In this document: piece after piece, positions 1 through 7,892 of the stretch
Layout of the letters: each line of letters starts with the position of its first letter
How positions within the stretch are numbered: the stretch's first letter is position 1
Source: Streptomyces pyxinicus
GTDB lineage: Bacteria > Actinomycetota > Actinomycetes > Streptomycetales > Streptomycetaceae
NCBI RefSeq assembly: GCF_024753135.1
Contig: NZ_JANUGP010000007.1
Coordinates: 186,001-250,000 of the forward strand
Length of the DNA: 64,000 nucleotides
Direction of reading: 5' to 3'
Notes under the pieces: generated by a model
Told to the model about the DNA's origin: nothing
The model's database searches: none
Seen by the model: the letters and a program-made list of their open reading frames with translations, nothing else
Program-made: the position numbers and the translations under genes

Positions 1-1
1 C

Positions 2-247
2 CGCATCGTGGACGCGGTCACCACCGCCGCCGACGGGCTCGCCGTCACCCCGCTCCAGGTGGCCCTCGCCTGGGTCCGGGACCGGCCGGGCGTCACCGCG
101 CCGATCGTCGGCGCGCGCAACGCGCAGCAGCTCACGGCGGCGTTGTCAGTGGAGGCGCTTAGTCTTCCCGATGAGATCTGCCGGGCGCTGGACGATGTGT
201 CGGCGCCCGTGCACCGCTATCCCGATCACGACTGGAGCACGCTGTGA
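2..247 (+). CDS. Aldo/keto reductase, C-terminal part (cut by window start)
   Basis: The reading frame is open from the first bases and ends at TGA 245-247, so only about the last 80 residues are present. They carry the usual end of the aldo/keto reductase barrel: a TPLQVALAWV helix, the APIVGARN stretch that contacts the NADP(H) phosphate, and the closing helix LSLPDEICRALD. The family reduces aldehydes and ketones with NADPH in the cytosol; the substrate cannot be told from this fragment. The stop overlaps the next gene's GTG start (GTGA), so the two are probably cotranscribed and translationally coupled. Confidence 0.85.
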   Translation, partial: RIVDAVTTAADGLAVTPLQVALAWVRDRPGVTAPIVGARNAQQLTAALSVEALSLPDEICRALDDVSAPVHRYPDHDWSTL

Positions 248-2481
248 GCACGGAGCCGGAGACCACGGAGAACGCCGGGCCGGGGACACCGGAGGTCCCG
301 GAGGCCGCGTCCGCCTCCGGGGAGAGCGTCGGGGAGGGCGGTGACTCGGGGACGGACGGGAGTGTGGAGGCCGCGGACGGGGGCGGTGCGGACGGTACCG
401 AGGGCGCTGCGGGCGGTGCTGAGGCTACGGACGGTGCCGAGGGTGGTGCTCCCGGGCCGTCCGAGGCCGAGGCCGAGTTGGCCGCCCAGCGGGTGGAGCG
501 GGAGCGGATCGCGCGGCGCAAGGCCGAGAAGAAGGACCCGATCGAGAGCGGCGCCAAGCTGAGCGGCACGGCCGCCGACCTGCTCGCCGCCGTGCGGGCC
601 GTGGAGGGCGGCGCCAAGCCGGCGGCCACCGTGTTCGCCGAGCCGGCACCCGCCCCGCGCCGCCCGACCCCGGAGCCGGCGCGCCCACCGCAGCTGGCCC
701 CCGCCCCCGTCACCCCCGCCGCCCCCGCGCCGGAGACCGTGGGGGCCGTGCGCCAGGTGCTGACCGAGGGCGGCGCGCCCGACGCGCTGGCCCCGCAGGT
801 GGCCGCCGCCCTGGGCGAGGGCGCGGCCGAGGCGCTCCGGGAGGACCCCTGGCGGCTGCTCCGGATCGGCGGGGTGCGGCCCGAGCAGGCCGACGGCTTC
901 GCGCGGGCGCTGCTCGGAGCGGAGTCGGGCCCGGACGACGAGCGGCGCGGCCGTGCCCTCACCGGCCGGCTGCTGGAGCAGGCCGCCGTGGCGGGCCACA
1001 CCGCCCTGGAACTGACCGCGCTCGTCACGGCCCTGGGCCGGCAGGGCGTGCCGGACCCGGACGCGGCGGTGCAGAGCGCCCTCGCGGAGGGCGACGCGCT
1101 GGTGTTCCAGGACGCCTTGGACGAGCCCGGCGCACCCGCTCCGCAGGTGGAGGACGCCGAGGACGGCGAGGACGGCGAGGCGGAGCGCCCGGTCCGGGTC
1201 CTCGTCGGCCTGGAGCGGTACGCGCTGGCGGAGGAGAGCCTCGCCGACGGCCTGGCCCGGCTGGTCAACTCGCTCGCCGAGGAGACGGAGGAGACCCAGG
1301 AGGCCTGGCGGACGGCGGCCGCCAAGGTGACCGGCGGGGCGGCCGAGCTGGTCCGCGCGGTCGCCGGGCACGGCCTGGTGCTGCACACCGGTGGCGAGGC
1401 GGCCCGTGCGGAGCCTGCCGCGCTGCTCGGTGCCGCCCGCTCCGCGGGTCTGCGGGCCTTCGCCGTCTGCCACACGCCGGACGGCCGGGACCGCCTGGCC
1501 GCGTTGCCGGGCGCGGCGGCGGAGGGTGGCGTGGGCACGGTGGCCGGGCTGCTGTCCGGTGCCGAGGGCCCCGGCCGGGACGCGGAAGGTGCGCTGGCAC
1601 TGGACCTGCTGATCGTCCTGGACGCCCCCCAGCTCGATGTGGAGGGCGCCGCGATGCTGGTGGAGTCGCTGCCGGACGGCGCCCGGCTGGTGCTCGGCGG
1701 CGACCCGGCGACGCTGTGGTCGGCCGGGCCCGGCCGGGTCTTCGCCGACCTCCTGGCCGCCCGCGCCTGCCCCCAGGTCGCCTCCCGGACCCCTGACCCC
1801 GGCCCGCTCGGCGAGCTGGTCTCGGGGATCGGCGTCGGCGAGCTGAACCAGGTGGCGGCGCCGGGCAAGGAGATCGTGATCGTCCCGGTGCGGGACGCGG
1901 GCGAGGCCGTGCACCGCACCGTGCAGCTCGTCGCGGACTCGGTGCCGCGGGCGATCGAGGTCCCGGCCGAGCAGACCGTGGTGATCACCCCCGGTCATGG
2001 CGGCGCCGTGGGCACCCGCGCGCTCAACACCGCCCTGAAGGAACGCCTCAACCCCGGACCGGGACGCTTCGGCGGCTTCGACCCGGGCGACCGGATCGTC
2101 CACTCCCCCGCCCCGGGCCGCTCGGTGCCGGGCGTGGTGGTGCGGGCCGACGCCGACGGGCTGCATCTGACGTGCGCGGGCGAGGCCGTGGTCGTACCCC
2201 GCGAGCGGGTGGAGGGCCAGGTGCGGCACGGCTGGGCGCTGACCGCGCACCAGGCGGTGGGCGCGCGCTGGCCCGCGGTGGTCGTGGTGCTGCCGGGCGA
2301 CGCCGCGCAGGCGCTCAGCAGGCCGTGGGTGTACACGGCGTTCGGCCGGGCGGAACGGCACCTGTCCGTGGTGCACGGTGTGGAGCAGGCGCTGCCCGAG
2401 GCGGTGGCCCAGGTGCCGGCCAAGCCGCGCACGACCCGGCTTCAGGCCCTGCTACGGACGCAGGTGCCGGCGGCGGGCTGA
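244..2481 (+). CDS. RecD2-like helix-hairpin-helix protein with degenerate ATPase motifs
   Basis: This 745-residue protein starts at a GTG overlapping the upstream stop. Residues 1-100 are acidic Gly/Ala/Glu low complexity. Residues about 167-290 resemble the helix-hairpin-helix part of RecD2 helicases (DPWRLLRIGGVRPEQAD). Residues about 655-715 resemble the UvrD-type C-terminal domain (HGWALTAHQAVGARWPAVVVVL). Where a GxxGxGKT Walker A should lie, around residues 378-390, there is VLHTGGEAARAE. The Walker B position reads LIVLDAPQL instead of a DE pair. It therefore looks like a DNA-binding relative of RecD2 that no longer hydrolyses ATP. Function is unknown; annotation as an active helicase would be unsafe. 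Confidence 0.7.
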   Translation: MSTEPETTENAGPGTPEVPEAASASGESVGEGGDSGTDGSVEAADGGGADGTEGAAGGAEATDGAEGGAPGPSEAEAELAAQRVERERIARRKAEKKDPIESGAKLSGTAADLLAAVRAVEGGAKPAATVFAEPAPAPRRPTPEPARPPQLAPAPVTPAAPAPETVGAVRQVLTEGGAPDALAPQVAAALGEGAAEALREDPWRLLRIGGVRPEQADGFARALLGAESGPDDERRGRALTGRLLEQAAVAGHTALELTALVTALGRQGVPDPDAAVQSALAEGDALVFQDALDEPGAPAPQVEDAEDGEDGEAERPVRVLVGLERYALAEESLADGLARLVNSLAEETEETQEAWRTAAAKVTGGAAELVRAVAGHGLVLHTGGEAARAEPAALLGAARSAGLRAFAVCHTPDGRDRLAALPGAAAEGGVGTVAGLLSGAEGPGRDAEGALALDLLIVLDAPQLDVEGAAMLVESLPDGARLVLGGDPATLWSAGPGRVFADLLAARACPQVASRTPDPGPLGELVSGIGVGELNQVAAPGKEIVIVPVRDAGEAVHRTVQLVADSVPRAIEVPAEQTVVITPGHGGAVGTRALNTALKERLNPGPGRFGGFDPGDRIVHSPAPGRSVPGVVVRADADGLHLTCAGEAVVVPRERVEGQVRHGWALTAHQAVGARWPAVVVVLPGDAAQALSRPWVYTAFGRAERHLSVVHGVEQALPEAVAQVPAKPRTTRLQALLRTQVPAAG

Positions 2482-2493
2482 GGTTCCCCGCGG

Positions 2494-2533
2494 CGGCGGT
2501 GCCGTGCCGGCCCCGGGCCGTACGGCACCGCCG
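2494..2533. terminator. Bidirectional stem-loop terminator
   Basis: A perfect 12-bp inverted repeat (CGGCGGTGCCGT and its complement) with a 16-nt GC-rich loop sits between two converging genes. There is no T-run, which is common for Streptomyces terminators. Confidence 0.6.
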
Positions 2534-2542
2534 GCGCCGGTT

Positions 2543-3262
2543 TCACTTCTCGGTGTCGAGCGGTTCCAGTTCCTCGTCCTCGTCGCCGACGAAATCGAGG
2601 TCGTCCTCCTCGTCCCCGTCGGAGTCGGCGGGATCGGCGTCGTCGTCCTCGTCGTCGAAGACCGCGCTGACGTCGAACCGGCACACCAACTGCTGCGAGT
2701 CGGCGTGCTCGAACGGCGCCTCCAGCCACTCCCCGGCCTCGGGGGCCTCGTCCGCCGCGGTGACCCAGAGTGTGGAGTCGCCCTCCTCCAGGCCGAACTC
2801 CTTGTGCCGGGAGGCGATTTCGTCGGGTTCGAACTCGCCGAAGAGGATGCCGAGCGCGCCGGGGACCGTGCCGGCCGCCCCGTCCGCGTCGCCGCCCAGT
2901 TCCTCGTACTCCTCCGCGGCCTCGACCCGCTGGGCCTGGGCCCGCAGCCGCTGGGGTTCGGCCACGGTGTAGTCGCGGCGGATCAGCACGCTGATCGCGT
3001 TCGGCTCCTCGGGGCCCGTGTACGGCGGGAGCACGTCCTCGGCACCCGGGATCTCGAAGGGGGTCACCTCGTCGTAGCGGTCGTAGAGCAGCTCGTCGTA
3101 CGCCTCGGCGGCAGCGGCCAGCTCGTTGAAGGCCTCGGAGACGGCCGGGTCGTCCTCTCCCGACCTGCGTTCGACCGCCGCGAGATGACGGTCGAGCGCG
3201 GTCTTGACCGCCTCGGCGGCGGCGCGTACCTCGGCAGCGGTGGGCTGCGCAGCATCAGACAT
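2543..3262 (-). CDS. Conserved acidic protein of unknown function
   Basis: This 239-residue protein starts at the ATG at 3262 (MSDAAQPT); the in-frame upstream codons look non-coding. It has a helical first half rich in Ala/Glu and a central region ending near AGEWLEAPFEHADS. The last 45 residues are strongly acidic and disordered (DDEDDDADPADSDGDEEDD). There is no signal peptide, membrane segment or recognised catalytic motif. It is divergent from the DUF5703 gene at 3310. I do not recognise a function; the acidic tail suggests a soluble protein that could bind basic partners, which is inference only. Confidence 0.75.
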   Translation of the reverse strand: MSDAAQPTAAEVRAAAEAVKTALDRHLAAVERRSGEDDPAVSEAFNELAAAAEAYDELLYDRYDEVTPFEIPGAEDVLPPYTGPEEPNAISVLIRRDYTVAEPQRLRAQAQRVEAAEEYEELGGDADGAAGTVPGALGILFGEFEPDEIASRHKEFGLEEGDSTLWVTAADEAPEAGEWLEAPFEHADSQQLVCRFDVSAVFDDEDDDADPADSDGDEEDDLDFVGDEDEELEPLDTEK

Positions 3263-3309
3263 AGTGCAGACGCTATCCGTACCGGGCACCAGCCCGCACA
3301 ATAGATGCG

Positions 3310-3498
3310 ATGCCGGAATACGAATTTGTCGACGTGTATGTGCCTCGCGGGGTGTCCCGCAAGGACGCCACACGTCTGCTGACGGACCATGCCGAGTACG
3401 GACACTGGGAGTTGGACCGACTGAGCCTGCTGCGCGACGGCAGCCGCAGGGTGCGGTTGCGGCGGCGGATCATCCGCCAGGTGCGTGCCACGTGGTGA
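3310..3498 (+). CDS. DUF5703 family small protein
   Basis: This 62-residue protein starts MPEYEFVDVYVPRGVSRK and ends with a very basic stretch (RRVRLRRRIIRQVRATW). Its sequence and length fit the small actinobacterial DUF5703 family, which is highly conserved in Streptomyces but uncharacterised. The basic C-terminus would suit nucleic acid or ribosome binding, but nothing here proves it. It is monocistronic and followed by a strong stem-loop. Confidence 0.8.
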   Translation: MPEYEFVDVYVPRGVSRKDATRLLTDHAEYGHWELDRLSLLRDGSRRVRLRRRIIRQVRATW

Positions 3499-3523
3499 GC
3501 CCCGCCGGACGGGACGCATGACC

Positions 3524-3560
3524 GGAAGCGGGCCCCGCCGAGACGGCGGGGCCCGCTTCC
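3524..3560. terminator. Strong hairpin terminator between converging genes
   Basis: A perfect 17-bp stem (GGAAGCGGGCCCCGCCG with its complement) with a 3-nt AGA loop lies between the DUF5703 gene and the long chaplin gene. It can act in both directions. Confidence 0.8.
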
Positions 3561-3566
3561 GTCTCC

Positions 3567-4385
3567 TTACGCGGCTGCCCGCGCCTTGCGGTACAGCACC
3601 GCGCCCGCGAGCAGCGCGCCCGCGCCGGCCGGCAGCGCGAGGCCCAGCGGCAGTTCGCTGCCGGTGTGGGCGAGCTGCCGCTCGGTGCTCACGGAGCTGT
3701 CCGAGCCGCCGCCCGCCGCCCTGACCTGGGTCGTTCCGCCATGGGATGAACCGCCTGACGGGTGGCCGCCGCCCTTGGCCGGCGGGGTGTCGGTACCGCC
3801 GGTGCCGGGCTTGCCGGGAGTGCCCGGGGTGCCCGGATTGCTCGGCTGACCGGGGTGACCCGGATGCCCGGGGTGCCCCGGCGTGCTCGGCGGGTTGCCG
3901 TGGCCGTGGCCGGGCGGCTGGGTGTGGTGTCCGCCGCCGTGCCCGCCGTTGGCGCAGTCGTTGCCCGTGGCGGGGTTGCCGACGCCGATGACGTCGACGC
4001 TGTTGCCGCACACGTTCACCGGGACGTCGACCGGCACCTGCACGGTGTTGCCGGAGCCGACGCCCGGCGAGCCCCCGGTGTGGCCGCCGGCGTGCGCGCC
4101 ACCGGAGCCCGAGCCGGAGCCGCCGGTGTGCCCGTGACTCCCGGAGTCGTTGGCGCACTTATTGCCGGCCGCCGGGTTGAGCAGTCCGACGACGTCGACG
4201 GTGTTGCCGCAGACGTTCACCGGCACGTGCACCGGTGCCTGCACGGTGTTGCCGGACAGTACGCCGGGTGAGCCGGCGGCGCTGCCGGCCGCGCCCGAGT
4301 CGGCGTGTGCGTAGCCGCTCGCGGCGGCGATCACGCCGGTCGCCGCGGCCATGGTCATCAGACCCTTACGGGTGCCCTGTCGCAT
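3567..4385 (-). CDS. chpC: Long chaplin with two chaplin domains and a sortase signal (ChpC-like)
   Basis: This 272-residue secreted protein has a signal peptide at residues 1-29 (ends YAHA). Two chaplin domains follow at about 38-79 and 105-147, each with the pattern VPVNVCGN...NPA.GN.C. A Gly/His/Pro-rich linker comes next. The C-terminal cell-wall sorting signal is LAHTG at 238-242, then a hydrophobic helix and a basic tail. LAXTG is the class E sortase type. Long chaplins are anchored to the wall of aerial hyphae and seed assembly of short chaplins into the amyloid surface layer. It lies next to a ChpH-like gene, the arrangement of chpC-chpH in S. coelicolor, hence the symbol. The start is preceded by a GGGGGA ribosome site. 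Confidence 0.93.
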   Translation of the reverse strand: MRQGTRKGLMTMAAATGVIAAASGYAHADSGAAGSAAGSPGVLSGNTVQAPVHVPVNVCGNTVDVVGLLNPAAGNKCANDSGSHGHTGGSGSGSGGAHAGGHTGGSPGVGSGNTVQVPVDVPVNVCGNSVDVIGVGNPATGNDCANGGHGGGHHTQPPGHGHGNPPSTPGHPGHPGHPGQPSNPGTPGTPGKPGTGGTDTPPAKGGGHPSGGSSHGGTTQVRAAGGGSDSSVSTERQLAHTGSELPLGLALPAGAGALLAGAVLYRKARAAA

Positions 4386-4449
4386 GCTGAGTTCCCCCCT
4401 GCCTTCGATCCTTCGGTCCTTCGGTCCGGATTTCGATCCGGAAAGGCCG

Positions 4450-4488
4450 GTCGGCCCCGGAGCGCATGGCGCGCGCTCCGGGGCCGAC
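4450..4488 (-). terminator. Hairpin downstream of the short chaplin gene
   Basis: A 16-bp perfect inverted repeat (GTCGGCCCCGGAGCGC) with a 7-nt loop lies just downstream of the short chaplin gene and upstream of the long chaplin gene. It probably ends the short, highly expressed chaplin transcript, so the two chaplins are likely separate transcription units. Confidence 0.7.
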
Positions 4489-4521
4489 GGCTCGTAAAAG
4501 ACGCCCCTCGGGGAGCCGGCG

Positions 4522-4755
4522 TCAGTTGTTGACGCAGGTGTTGCCGAAGGCGGGGTTCAGGAGCCCGATCACGTTGATCGTGTTGCCGCACACGTTCACC
4601 GGGACGTGCACGGGCACCTGGACGACGTTGCCGGAGACGACGCCGGGGGAACCGACGGCGGCACCCTGGGCGCCGGAGTCGGCGACGGCCAGACCCGCGC
4701 CCGCGAGAACCAGTCCACCGGTGACAGCCGCGGCGGCGACGACCTTCTTGATCAT
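4522..4755 (-). CDS. chpH: Short chaplin (ChpH-like)
   Basis: This 77-residue protein is the exact length known for ChpH. The signal peptide is about residues 1-26 (MIKKVVAAAAVTGG... ends AVADS). One chaplin domain follows with the two conserved cysteines (VNVCGN and NTCVNN), which form a disulphide. Short chaplins are secreted, assemble into amyloid fibrils at the air-water interface and make aerial hyphae hydrophobic. The ATG at 4755 was chosen because a clear GGAGG site lies upstream; an earlier in-frame ATG has none. ChpE is another short chaplin, but the sequence and the neighbouring ChpC-like gene favour ChpH. Confidence 0.93.
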   Translation of the reverse strand: MIKKVVAAAAVTGGLVLAGAGLAVADSGAQGAAVGSPGVVSGNVVQVPVHVPVNVCGNTINVIGLLNPAFGNTCVNN

Positions 4756-4902
4756 TGTTCCTCCTAGTTGGCAATGCGATCCCAAGGTGCGGGGATCACG
4801 TCAGCTGTAACGAGGAGGGAGTAATGGAGCTACGAGCTTATGGTCGGATTCACCCGTCCCGGTGGGTCTCGTACGGACGCCCGATTACCCGGCTCCGGCA
4901 GG

Positions 4903-6228
4903 TCAGGACGCGTCGATGAAGCGGTCCAGGACCCGCACGCCGAACCGGAGCCCGTCGACCGGGACCCGCTCGTCCACGCCGTGGAACATGCCGGCGAAGT
5001 CCAGCTCGGGCGGCAGCTTCAGCGGGGCGAAGCCGAAGCCGCGGATGCCGAGGTCGTCGAAGGACTTGGCGTCGGTGCCGCCGGACAGCATGTAGGGGAT
5101 GGCCTTGGCGGCGGGGTCCTCGGCGAGCAGCGCGGACTGCATGGCCGCGACGAGGGCGCCGTCGAAGGTGGTCTCGACGGCCTTGTCGGCGTGCACGTCC
5201 TCGCGGCGCACATGGGGGCCGAGCAGCCGGTCGAGGTCAGTGAGGAACTCCTCCTCGTGGCCGGGCAGGAAGCGCCCGTCGATGTGCGCGGTGGCCTCGC
5301 CCGGGATCACGTTGACCTTGTAGCCGGCGTTGAGCTGGGTGGGGTTGGCGGTGTTGCTGAGGGTCGCGCCGATCAGCTTGGCGATGCCGCCGAGCCGGGC
5401 GAGTGTGGACTCCATGTCCTCGGGGTCGAGCGGGGTGCCGAGCGCGTCGCCCAGTTCGTCGAGGAAGGCCCGGGTGGTCTTGGTGACCCGCACCGGGAAC
5501 TTGTGCCGGCCGACCCGGGCGACGGCCTCGGACAGCTCGGTGATGGCGTTGTCGCGGTGGATCATCGAGCCGTGCCCGGCGGTGCCGGCCACGGTCAGCT
5601 TCATCCAGTGCATGCCCTTCTCGGCCGTCTGGATCAGGTAGAGCCGCCGCTCCTCACTGACGGTGAAGGAGAAGCCGCCGACCTCGCTGATCGCCTCGGT
5701 GACCCCCTCGAACAGCCCGGGGTGGTTGTCGACCAGGTGGCGGGCGCCCCAGGTGCCGCCCGCCTCCTCGTCGGCGAGGAAGGCCACGACGATGTCGCGC
5801 GGGGGCCGGCGCCCGCTGCGCAGCCGGTCGCGCACGACGGCGAGCGTCATGGCGTCCATGTCCTTCATGTCGACGGCACCCCGCCCCCACACGCACCCGT
5901 CGGCGATCTCGCCGGAGAAGGGGTGGTGGGTCCAGTCGTCGGCGTTGGCCGGTACGACGTCCAGGTGGCCGTGGATGAGCAGCGCGGGCCGGGACGGGTC
6001 CTCGCCCTCGATGCGGGCCACCGTGGAGGCGCGGCCGGGGTGGGACTCGAAGATCTCGGGTTCGAGCCCGACCTCGGCGAGCTTCTCGGCGACCCACTCG
6101 GCGGCCTTGCGCTCGCCGGGTCCGGAGTGGTCGCCGTAGTTGCTGGTGTCGAACCGGATCAGGTCGCGGCAGAGGTCCACGACCTCGTCCTCGCCGGTGA
6201 CGCTCCTGGCCGTGTCCGTGTCGCTCAC
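4903..6228 (-). CDS. M20 family metallopeptidase (dipeptidase/deacylase type)
   Basis: This 441-residue cytosolic zinc hydrolase of the M20/ArgE/DapE/carboxypeptidase G2 family shows the metal-site motifs HGHLDVVPA near residue 90, GRGAVDMKD near 120 and ADEEAGG near 155, and the dimerisation domain around 190-310. The last metal histidine is in MFHGVDERVP near the end. Such enzymes remove an acyl or amino-acid group from peptides or N-acyl amino acids; the substrate is not evident. The GTG at 6228 (VSDTDTARS) is preferred to upstream in-frame starts because GGAGGGA lies just upstream of it. It ends about 150 bp from the chaplin pair. Confidence 0.88.
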   Translation of the reverse strand: MSDTDTARSVTGEDEVVDLCRDLIRFDTSNYGDHSGPGERKAAEWVAEKLAEVGLEPEIFESHPGRASTVARIEGEDPSRPALLIHGHLDVVPANADDWTHHPFSGEIADGCVWGRGAVDMKDMDAMTLAVVRDRLRSGRRPPRDIVVAFLADEEAGGTWGARHLVDNHPGLFEGVTEAISEVGGFSFTVSEERRLYLIQTAEKGMHWMKLTVAGTAGHGSMIHRDNAITELSEAVARVGRHKFPVRVTKTTRAFLDELGDALGTPLDPEDMESTLARLGGIAKLIGATLSNTANPTQLNAGYKVNVIPGEATAHIDGRFLPGHEEEFLTDLDRLLGPHVRREDVHADKAVETTFDGALVAAMQSALLAEDPAAKAIPYMLSGGTDAKSFDDLGIRGFGFAPLKLPPELDFAGMFHGVDERVPVDGLRFGVRVLDRFIDAS

Positions 6229-6493
6229 GCTGCTTCCCTCCGCTGTCCTACGTGCCGTACGCGGTACGGCCCCGCTTCCGTACTCGTACCGGGGCCGTAC
6301 CGCCGCTGGTCTCCTCATCCTCTCTCCGCCCCGGCCCGTGGCCCAAGACGGGTCCCGGCCCGTCACAGGCCGTTCACGCCGGGCCGGTGCCGGGGACGGG
6401 GGGTGATCAGCCACCCCGGAAAGCCTGGTAATGTTTCCTTCGTCGCCGCGAGGAAAACCCCGCCGAGGGAAAGACTCGCACGACAGACACCTG

Positions 6494-6581
6494 GTCCGGG
6501 TGGCGGAATGGCAGACGCGCTAGCTTGAGGTGCTAGTGCCCTTTATCGGGCGTGGGGGTTCAAGTCCCCCCTCGGACACCA
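6494..6581 (+). tRNA. tRNA-Leu (anticodon GAG)
   Basis: A full type II tRNA can be folded. The acceptor arm is GTCCGGG pairing with CTCGGAC (one G-T). The anticodon stem CTAGC/GCTAG holds loop TTGAGGT, so the anticodon is GAG. There is a long variable arm, a T arm GTGGGGGTTCAAGTCCCCC, and CCA encoded at 6579-6581. It reads CTC and CTT. A terminator hairpin follows at once. The 3' half is also overlapped antisense by the reading frame of the secreted hydrolase. Confidence 0.96.
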
Positions 6582-7821
6582 GCAGAGACCCCAGTTGATC
6601 TGGGGTTTTTCTGTTTTTCGGGTTGCTCGTTCCGCCCATCAGGTACTTGCGGAAGTAGGCGCCGGCGAAGACGCGCAGGACTTTCCGCTCCTGCGGCTCG
6701 GTGAGCTGTGCGTCGGAGGGGGTGGCGGCGCTGCGGTCGCCGCACCTGCCCGGCCGGTCCGGGAAGTGCTTCGCGTCGTCCCACGCGGCCACTTCACCGC
6801 TGTCCGGCGACCATCGGGTGTTGAAGAAGTTGTGGTTGGCGCCGGGTACGGCGTAGCCGTAGTGGTCGGCCGTGCTGTGGGCGGTCGCGTCGTCGGCGAA
6901 GGAGAAGACTTCCTCGCCGACCTGTCCGTCGCAGGTGCCACGGAGCACGGCCAGCGGTGTGCTGTCGATGCGGTAGGCGGCCATGTCCTCGGTCATGACG
7001 TTGTAGGCGGGCGCCAGGGCCAGCACCGCCTTGACCTTCACACCCGTGGGCCACTTGTTCTTGTGGGCGTCGGCGGCCTGCCAGGTCACCCCGGCGCCTC
7101 CCCGTGAGTGGCCCAGGGTGCCGACCCGGCTCATGTCGACGCGGTGGCGGAAGTCGACATGTGCCGGCTTGCCGGTGGCGGGGTCGACGAAGTGGCCGCT
7201 CAGTCCGCCCTTGCCGGTCGCGTCGAGTCGCTGCCACAGGGCAAGGTGGCGGTTGAGGAGATCGGCGCGGGTGGAGGCGTTCTCGTCGCCGCTGGCGGAC
7301 GAGGCGTTGATGCCGTTGGCGCTCACGGACACCACGACGAAGCCCTGCGCCGCCAGGTCGCGGGCCAGGTAGTCGTAGCCGCGGTTGTTGGCGAGCGGCC
7401 GTATGCCCGGTGCGCACGGCCAGCTGTACAGCTTCCGGTCGGCCGCGTTGTAGGCGTCCCAGTCGGCGGCCTTCTCGGCCGCGTCCCGCGCCGTCGCCGC
7501 CTGCCGGTCGGCGCACGTCTCGTGCAGGCCGTGGAGCAGGAGGACCAGTGGGTGGCGCGCCTCGTCGTGAGAGGCCTTCGGGTAGTGGACGGTCGCGGCC
7601 ATCTCCACGGGTTCGCCGGTTCCCGGCAGGGTGTAGGCCTTCGAGCCGAGGTCGTAGCCGACGACTCCCACCGCGTAACGGCCCTCGTGTGCCGCGGTGT
7701 GGCGGGGCGCGTCGGCCTGGGCGGCTCCTCCGGCGGACACCACCAGCACGGTGGCGGCGGCCACGGCACCCCGGCACGCGCGGTGCCGGAGGCGGGCGGA
7801 GGTTCTTGTCCTGTGTTTCAC
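6520..7821 (-). CDS. Secreted alpha/beta hydrolase, C-terminus running antisense into tRNA-Leu
   Basis: This 433-residue protein starts at the GTG at 7821, preceded by a GGAG site. The signal peptide is about residues 1-37 (VKHRTRTSARLRHR, then a hydrophobic core ending AQA). The alpha/beta hydrolase core shows LLLHGLHE for the oxyanion region and the nucleophile elbow GHSRGG (catalytic Ser). The His is probably in the late PGANHNFF motif, which fits extracellular esterases or lipases. About the last 40 residues (from roughly NPKNRKTPDQLG) are encoded by the complement of the tRNA terminator and tRNA 3' half. They look like accidental translation, so the native C-terminus has probably been lost. 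It sits 72 bp downstream of the deiminase gene on the same strand. Confidence 0.8.
   Translation of the reverse strand: MKHRTRTSARLRHRACRGAVAAATVLVVSAGGAAQADAPRHTAAHEGRYAVGVVGYDLGSKAYTLPGTGEPVEMAATVHYPKASHDEARHPLVLLLHGLHETCADRQAATARDAAEKAADWDAYNAADRKLYSWPCAPGIRPLANNRGYDYLARDLAAQGFVVVSVSANGINASSASGDENASTRADLLNRHLALWQRLDATGKGGLSGHFVDPATGKPAHVDFRHRVDMSRVGTLGHSRGGAGVTWQAADAHKNKWPTGVKVKAVLALAPAYNVMTEDMAAYRIDSTPLAVLRGTCDGQVGEEVFSFADDATAHSTADHYGYAVPGANHNFFNTRWSPDSGEVAAWDDAKHFPDRPGRCGDRSAATPSDAQLTEPQERKVLRVFAGAYFRKYLMGGTSNPKNRKTPDQLGSLLVSEGGLEPPRPIKGTSTSS
6588..6615 (+). terminator. Rho-independent terminator of tRNA-Leu
   Basis: The stem ACCCCAG/CTGGGGT (7 bp, 5-nt loop) is followed by TTTTT and a second T-run after CTG. 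It is one of the few T-tailed terminators in the window. Confidence 0.85.
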
Positions 7822-7892
7822 GTCAATGCTCCAAGGGGGGTTGGCGGGGGTGGCGGTGTACGCCGTCGGGGATCCGGTGCGGGCGCGCACGC

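Noticed and set aside
4840..6528. 562-codon open frame opposite the M20 peptidase and running into the tRNA
   Set aside because: No family motifs, and the opposing frame has complete M20 metal-site motifs with a good ribosome site.
7734..7742. CGGACACCA match to the 3' end of tRNA-Leu as a possible att copy
   Set aside because: Only 9 bp, inside the signal peptide region of the hydrolase gene; chance match is likely at this GC content.
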